DNA from: an uncultured bacterium
GTDB taxonomy: Bacteria > Desulfobacterota > Binatia > UBA1149 > CAITLU01
DNA: 64,000 nucleotides
Reading direction: 5' to 3'
Assembly (NCBI GenBank): GCA_903893315.1
Contig: CAITLU010000017.1
Span: 58,053 to 122,052, forward strand
The notes below the pieces were generated by a model, which was not told the DNA's origin, made no database searches, and was given only the letters and a program-made list of their open reading frames with translations. The first letter of the stretch is position 1. Each line of letters starts with the position of its first letter. Both the position numbers and the translations under genes were made by a program. Shown here in pieces: positions 61,717 through 64,000 of this stretch.

Positions 61717-62733
61717 ATGAAATTAAACAAAACCCAACTATTGACGATTGCGGTTGGGAGCATCTTAACTCTTGCCGCCTGCGGAAGTGACAATTCGGAT
61801 CCCGCGCCAGTAGCGACGGATTATTCCCAGGTGAATCATTGGCTGTCGATACCGGTTGTGACCGAAGCCGTGGATGTATTTTACCTTTATCCGACGGCTT
61901 GGCAGAGGGGGGACAATGAGCCCTTTATTTGCGAGATCGACAACCCTTCCATGCTGGCCGGTTCAGCCTCCGTCTTCACGCGAACGGCAACCGCCTTTGA
62001 ACCCTTTGCCAACATCTTTGCGCCTTACTACAGACAAGCGGATGCGGCTTATGCCTTAACGTTGCCATTGGCTGCGCATGACGCATTGATCGCAGGTATA
62101 CCGACATTGGATGCCGTTGCGGCATTCGACTACTACATCAAACGCTTCAACCAAGGTCGTCCATTTATTTTAGCCGGACACTCGCAGGGATCGAACGTAT
62201 TGATCAACCTGCTGACCGGGTATTTGAAAGATCATCCGGACGTGTATCAGAGAATGATTGCCGCGTATGTGATCGGCTATCCCGTTACGGCTCAGATCAT
62301 TGAAGACAATCCGCACCTGAAATTTGCCGAAGGCCCGGACGACACGGGGGTGATCATCTCCTATAACACGCAGGCGCCGGATGTTGATCCGGCTGATAAT
62401 CCTGTCTTGTCAGGGCTGGTGGGTCTTGTGATCAATCCCATCACCTGGACGAGAAGTGAAGCTGTGGCCAACACAGCCGAGGGCTTGGGGTCGATCATGC
62501 CCGATCCGGTGACCCTAGCATTTGAACCGGTGCCTCAATACGCGGACGCTCAGGTTGATATCGCAAATGGTGTGCTGATCTGCACGACGGCCGATGAAGA
62601 CGGTCTGTATGAATTGACACAACATGCATTCCCCCGAGGTGTTTACCACAGCTTTGACTATCCTTTTTACTACTCTGATCTTCGTGCCAACGCTCAAAAT
62701 AGGGTCAACAGGTACTTGGAGTCTATCCCATAA
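61717..62733 (+). CDS. DUF3089 alpha/beta-hydrolase lipoprotein, likely foreign
   Basis: A 338-residue exported protein. Lipoprotein signal about 1-22 (KTQLLTIAVGSILTLAAC). DUF3089 features: VDVFYLYPTAWQRG near the start, FILAGHSQGSNVLINLLTGY with a GHSQG nucleophile elbow, and NGVLICTTADEDGLYELTQHAFPRGVYHSFDYPF-type C-terminal Asp/His region (residues about 285-320). Base composition is visibly lower in GC than all other genes in the window, and codons such as aaa, att and gat are common. It is flanked by transposase and repeat relics. This is good evidence for horizontal transfer. Probable hydrolase; substrate unknown. Confidence 0.88.
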   Translation: MKLNKTQLLTIAVGSILTLAACGSDNSDPAPVATDYSQVNHWLSIPVVTEAVDVFYLYPTAWQRGDNEPFICEIDNPSMLAGSASVFTRTATAFEPFANIFAPYYRQADAAYALTLPLAAHDALIAGIPTLDAVAAFDYYIKRFNQGRPFILAGHSQGSNVLINLLTGYLKDHPDVYQRMIAAYVIGYPVTAQIIEDNPHLKFAEGPDDTGVIISYNTQAPDVDPADNPVLSGLVGLVINPITWTRSEAVANTAEGLGSIMPDPVTLAFEPVPQYADAQVDIANGVLICTTADEDGLYELTQHAFPRGVYHSFDYPFYYSDLRANAQNRVNRYLESIP

Positions 62734-62829
62734 TGCAGTCATAGCGTCGAGAACTGGTAGATTCGCTCCATCACGGCGTGTGCGGTTGTGGGCGGGGTAA
62801 CCTGAAGGCGACGATACGTAAGGTTCCCG

Positions 62830-63105
62830 ACGGCGTAGTGTGCGAAAATTCGGCCGACCAAAACGCAAGCGCCAGCGCGTTCTCGCTTACGGCATCAGCG
62901 AACAACCTCGGCCTACCGTTCGTTTCGGCGCGAGCCACGACGCCGTGCCGTCCGCAGCGATGCCATCCGAGACGCGCGCGTGTGATCGAAGTCACACACG
63001 CAATCCTCGACGGCGTGTTCGACATCTCGTAGTGTGCGGAAACTCGGTCGACGCAAAGCGCGAGAGATCCCGCGTTTCCGTCCCCGGATTCGGCGAGTGA
63101 GTGCA
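62830..63105 (+). repeat. Dispersed repeat copy C (5' part)
   Basis: Shares the core gcctaccgttcgtttcggcg (62911-62930) and then RVIEVTHAILDGVFDIS before a stop, so it supplies the part upstream of the frameshift in copy B. The rest of 62734-63294 has no intact gene. Confidence 0.75.
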
Positions 63106-63167
63106 GACTCAACCTGCTGCGCACGGCGCCGGCGCAGTTCGCATTCTACGACGCGACCGATGCGACG

Positions 63168-63262
63168 ACCGAGCAGGGGGTGATACTGAAAAGCCAGCGA
63201 CTTACCGACGTGGTCGACGACAAAGAGGTCAGTGCCGGGCTGCACCCGCGCGTCGTCTCGTA
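63168..63262 (+). repeat. Decayed gene fragment related to 54473-54560
   Basis: Translates as ILKSQRLTDVVDDKEVSAGL followed by HPRVVS and stop; clearly akin to the fragment at 54473-54560. It lies between repeat copy C and the IS66 end. Confidence 0.6.
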
Positions 63263-63367
63263 AGGGAGGCGAGGCGGACGGACGTGCGTAGCCAGTAAGC
63301 GTCCGACGAAGCACACCTACCGAAGCCTGGTACTTATCTGAGAGCATGGTGACCAATGGAGGTCTCC

Positions 63368-63718
63368 ATGATGAAACCCATCCGTCGTCGTCATCGCAGC
63401 CGCGAGGAAATCGCGGCATATCTTGCAGCCTTCGATCGCAGCGGCCACTCCGCCGTTGCCTTCGCTCGGATCCACAAGCTGGCGCTGAGCACGTTTAGGC
63501 TCTGGCTGTCGCGCCGGGGCAAGCTGCGAGGCGCAGGAGCAAGCGTTGGCAATGGCACTGCTTTGATCCCGGTGACTATCACCGGCAGCGACTTCACGTC
63601 GGCGGCGATGTTCGAGGTGTCGCTTATCAATGGCCGCGTGCTCCGCTTTCCGCCTGGCCTTCGGCCCGGAGATATTGCTGCGATCTCCGAGGCGCTCGAG
63701 CGGCCATGCTCGCGCTGA
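63368..63718 (+). CDS. tnpA: IS66 accessory protein TnpA
   Basis: A 116-residue protein. ATG 63368 is chosen for GGAGG at 63358-63362. N-terminal helix-turn-helix type region: RSREEIAAYLAAFDRSGHSA, VAFARIHKLALSTFRLWLSR. The C-terminus has FEVSLINGRVLRFPPGLRPG as in IS66 OrfA. Its end overlaps tnpB by 14 bases, the usual IS66 coupling. Confidence 0.88.
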   Translation: MMKPIRRRHRSREEIAAYLAAFDRSGHSAVAFARIHKLALSTFRLWLSRRGKLRGAGASVGNGTALIPVTITGSDFTSAAMFEVSLINGRVLRFPPGLRPGDIAAISEALERPCSR

Positions 63719-64000
63719 CGCCGACCACGCGCGTCTTCCTGGCCGCCGGCGCCACCGATATGCGAAAGTCATTCAACTCTCTGGCGGCCATTGTCCGCAC
63801 GACGCTTGCCCACGATCCGACATGTGGACATCTTTTCGGGTTCTGCAATCGCCGCCGCGACCGAATCAAGATTATGTACTGGGACGGCTCGGGGCTTTGG
63901 GTATGCGCAAAGAGGCTTGAAAGAGGCACGTTTGCGTGGCCCGAGTCGCGCGCGAATTCGATCGAGCTCTGTCGTGTGGAGCTCTTGATGCTTCTTTCCG
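63705..64000 (+). CDS. tnpB: IS66 accessory protein TnpB (partial)
   Basis: Starts at ATG 63705 inside tnpA and runs off the window at 98 codons. Hallmarks: VFLAAGATDMRKSFNSLAAI, CGHLFGFCNRRRDRIKIMYW and KRLERGTFAWPES, all standard for IS66 OrfB. No defects are visible in the part shown. Confidence 0.92.

Larger units (their letters stand above)
63295..64000 (+). mobile_element. IS66-family element (left part, runs off window)
   Basis: The element probably begins at gtaagcgtccgacgaagcac (63295-63314), which has the GTAAGC opening usual for IS66 ends. It contains tnpA and the start of tnpB in the standard overlapping order. The tnpC transposase and right end lie beyond the window. Confidence 0.82.

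Overview
The window looks like a chromosomal stretch of a high-GC, Gram-negative, environmental bacterium with a deltaproteobacterial or Candidatus Binatota-like gene style. It has lipid A biosynthesis (lpxD), osmoregulated glucan synthesis (OpgG/D), an RND efflux operon, multiheme c-type cytochromes, secreted proteins with Thr/Pro linkers and Cys-rich repeats, and several acyl-CoA/short-chain dehydrogenase type catabolic genes. This lineage is inferred from gene style only; there is no rRNA or other marker in the window.

Layout. (1) 1-6775: an electron-transfer cluster. A lipoprotein start cut by the window edge and an NHL-propeller lipoprotein are on the minus strand. On the plus strand are a 7-heme secreted cytochrome with two PKD domains and a tetraheme doubled-CXXCH cytochrome, closed by a strong intrinsic terminator. 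(2) 6871-13413: membrane housekeeping (SPFH/band-7 plus NfeD, hemolysin-III), an esterase-like hydrolase, a YtcJ-type amidohydrolase and small unknowns. (3) 13459-19038: two very large secreted proteins. (4) 19470-21686: a MotA/ExbB-like plus OmpA/MotB-like pair. (5) 21743-26941: a tetR-MFP-RND efflux operon with a palindrome over the tetR start codon. (6) 27179-35424: GT39-like glycosyltransferase (possibly frameshifted near its end), DUF1003, M23 peptidase, monoheme cytochrome, TPR lipoprotein-like protein, and a stand-alone MprF-type aminoacyl-PG synthase domain. (7) 35589-47122: lpxD, then a lipid/xenobiotic catabolism area (two SDRs, an Old-Yellow-Enzyme, VOC, FNT channel, enoyl-CoA hydratase, HSL-type hydrolase, acetoacetate-decarboxylase-like protein). 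Within it is a methyltransferase whose reading frame continues through an in-frame TGA followed at once by a perfect hairpin: a probable selenoprotein that conventional annotation would truncate. (8) 47103-52620: a redoxin-redoxin-octaheme fusion, an acyltransferase and a Tat-exported phosphatidylserine-decarboxylase/PsiD-like enzyme. (9) 52700-64000: a decayed, repeat-rich accessory zone. It holds two copies of one DDE transposase (one wrecked, one with a single-base frameshift), several relics of another repeated gene family that abut or form the 3' ends of resident genes, a 6 x 10-bp tandem repeat, a low-GC DUF3089 hydrolase that looks foreign, and the left end of an IS66 element running off the window.

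The most interesting observations are the recoded TGA methyltransferase, the redoxin-multiheme fusion coupled to an acetoacetate-decarboxylase-like gene, the Tat-targeted PsiD-like decarboxylase, and the repeat family that has rewritten the ends of neighbouring genes.
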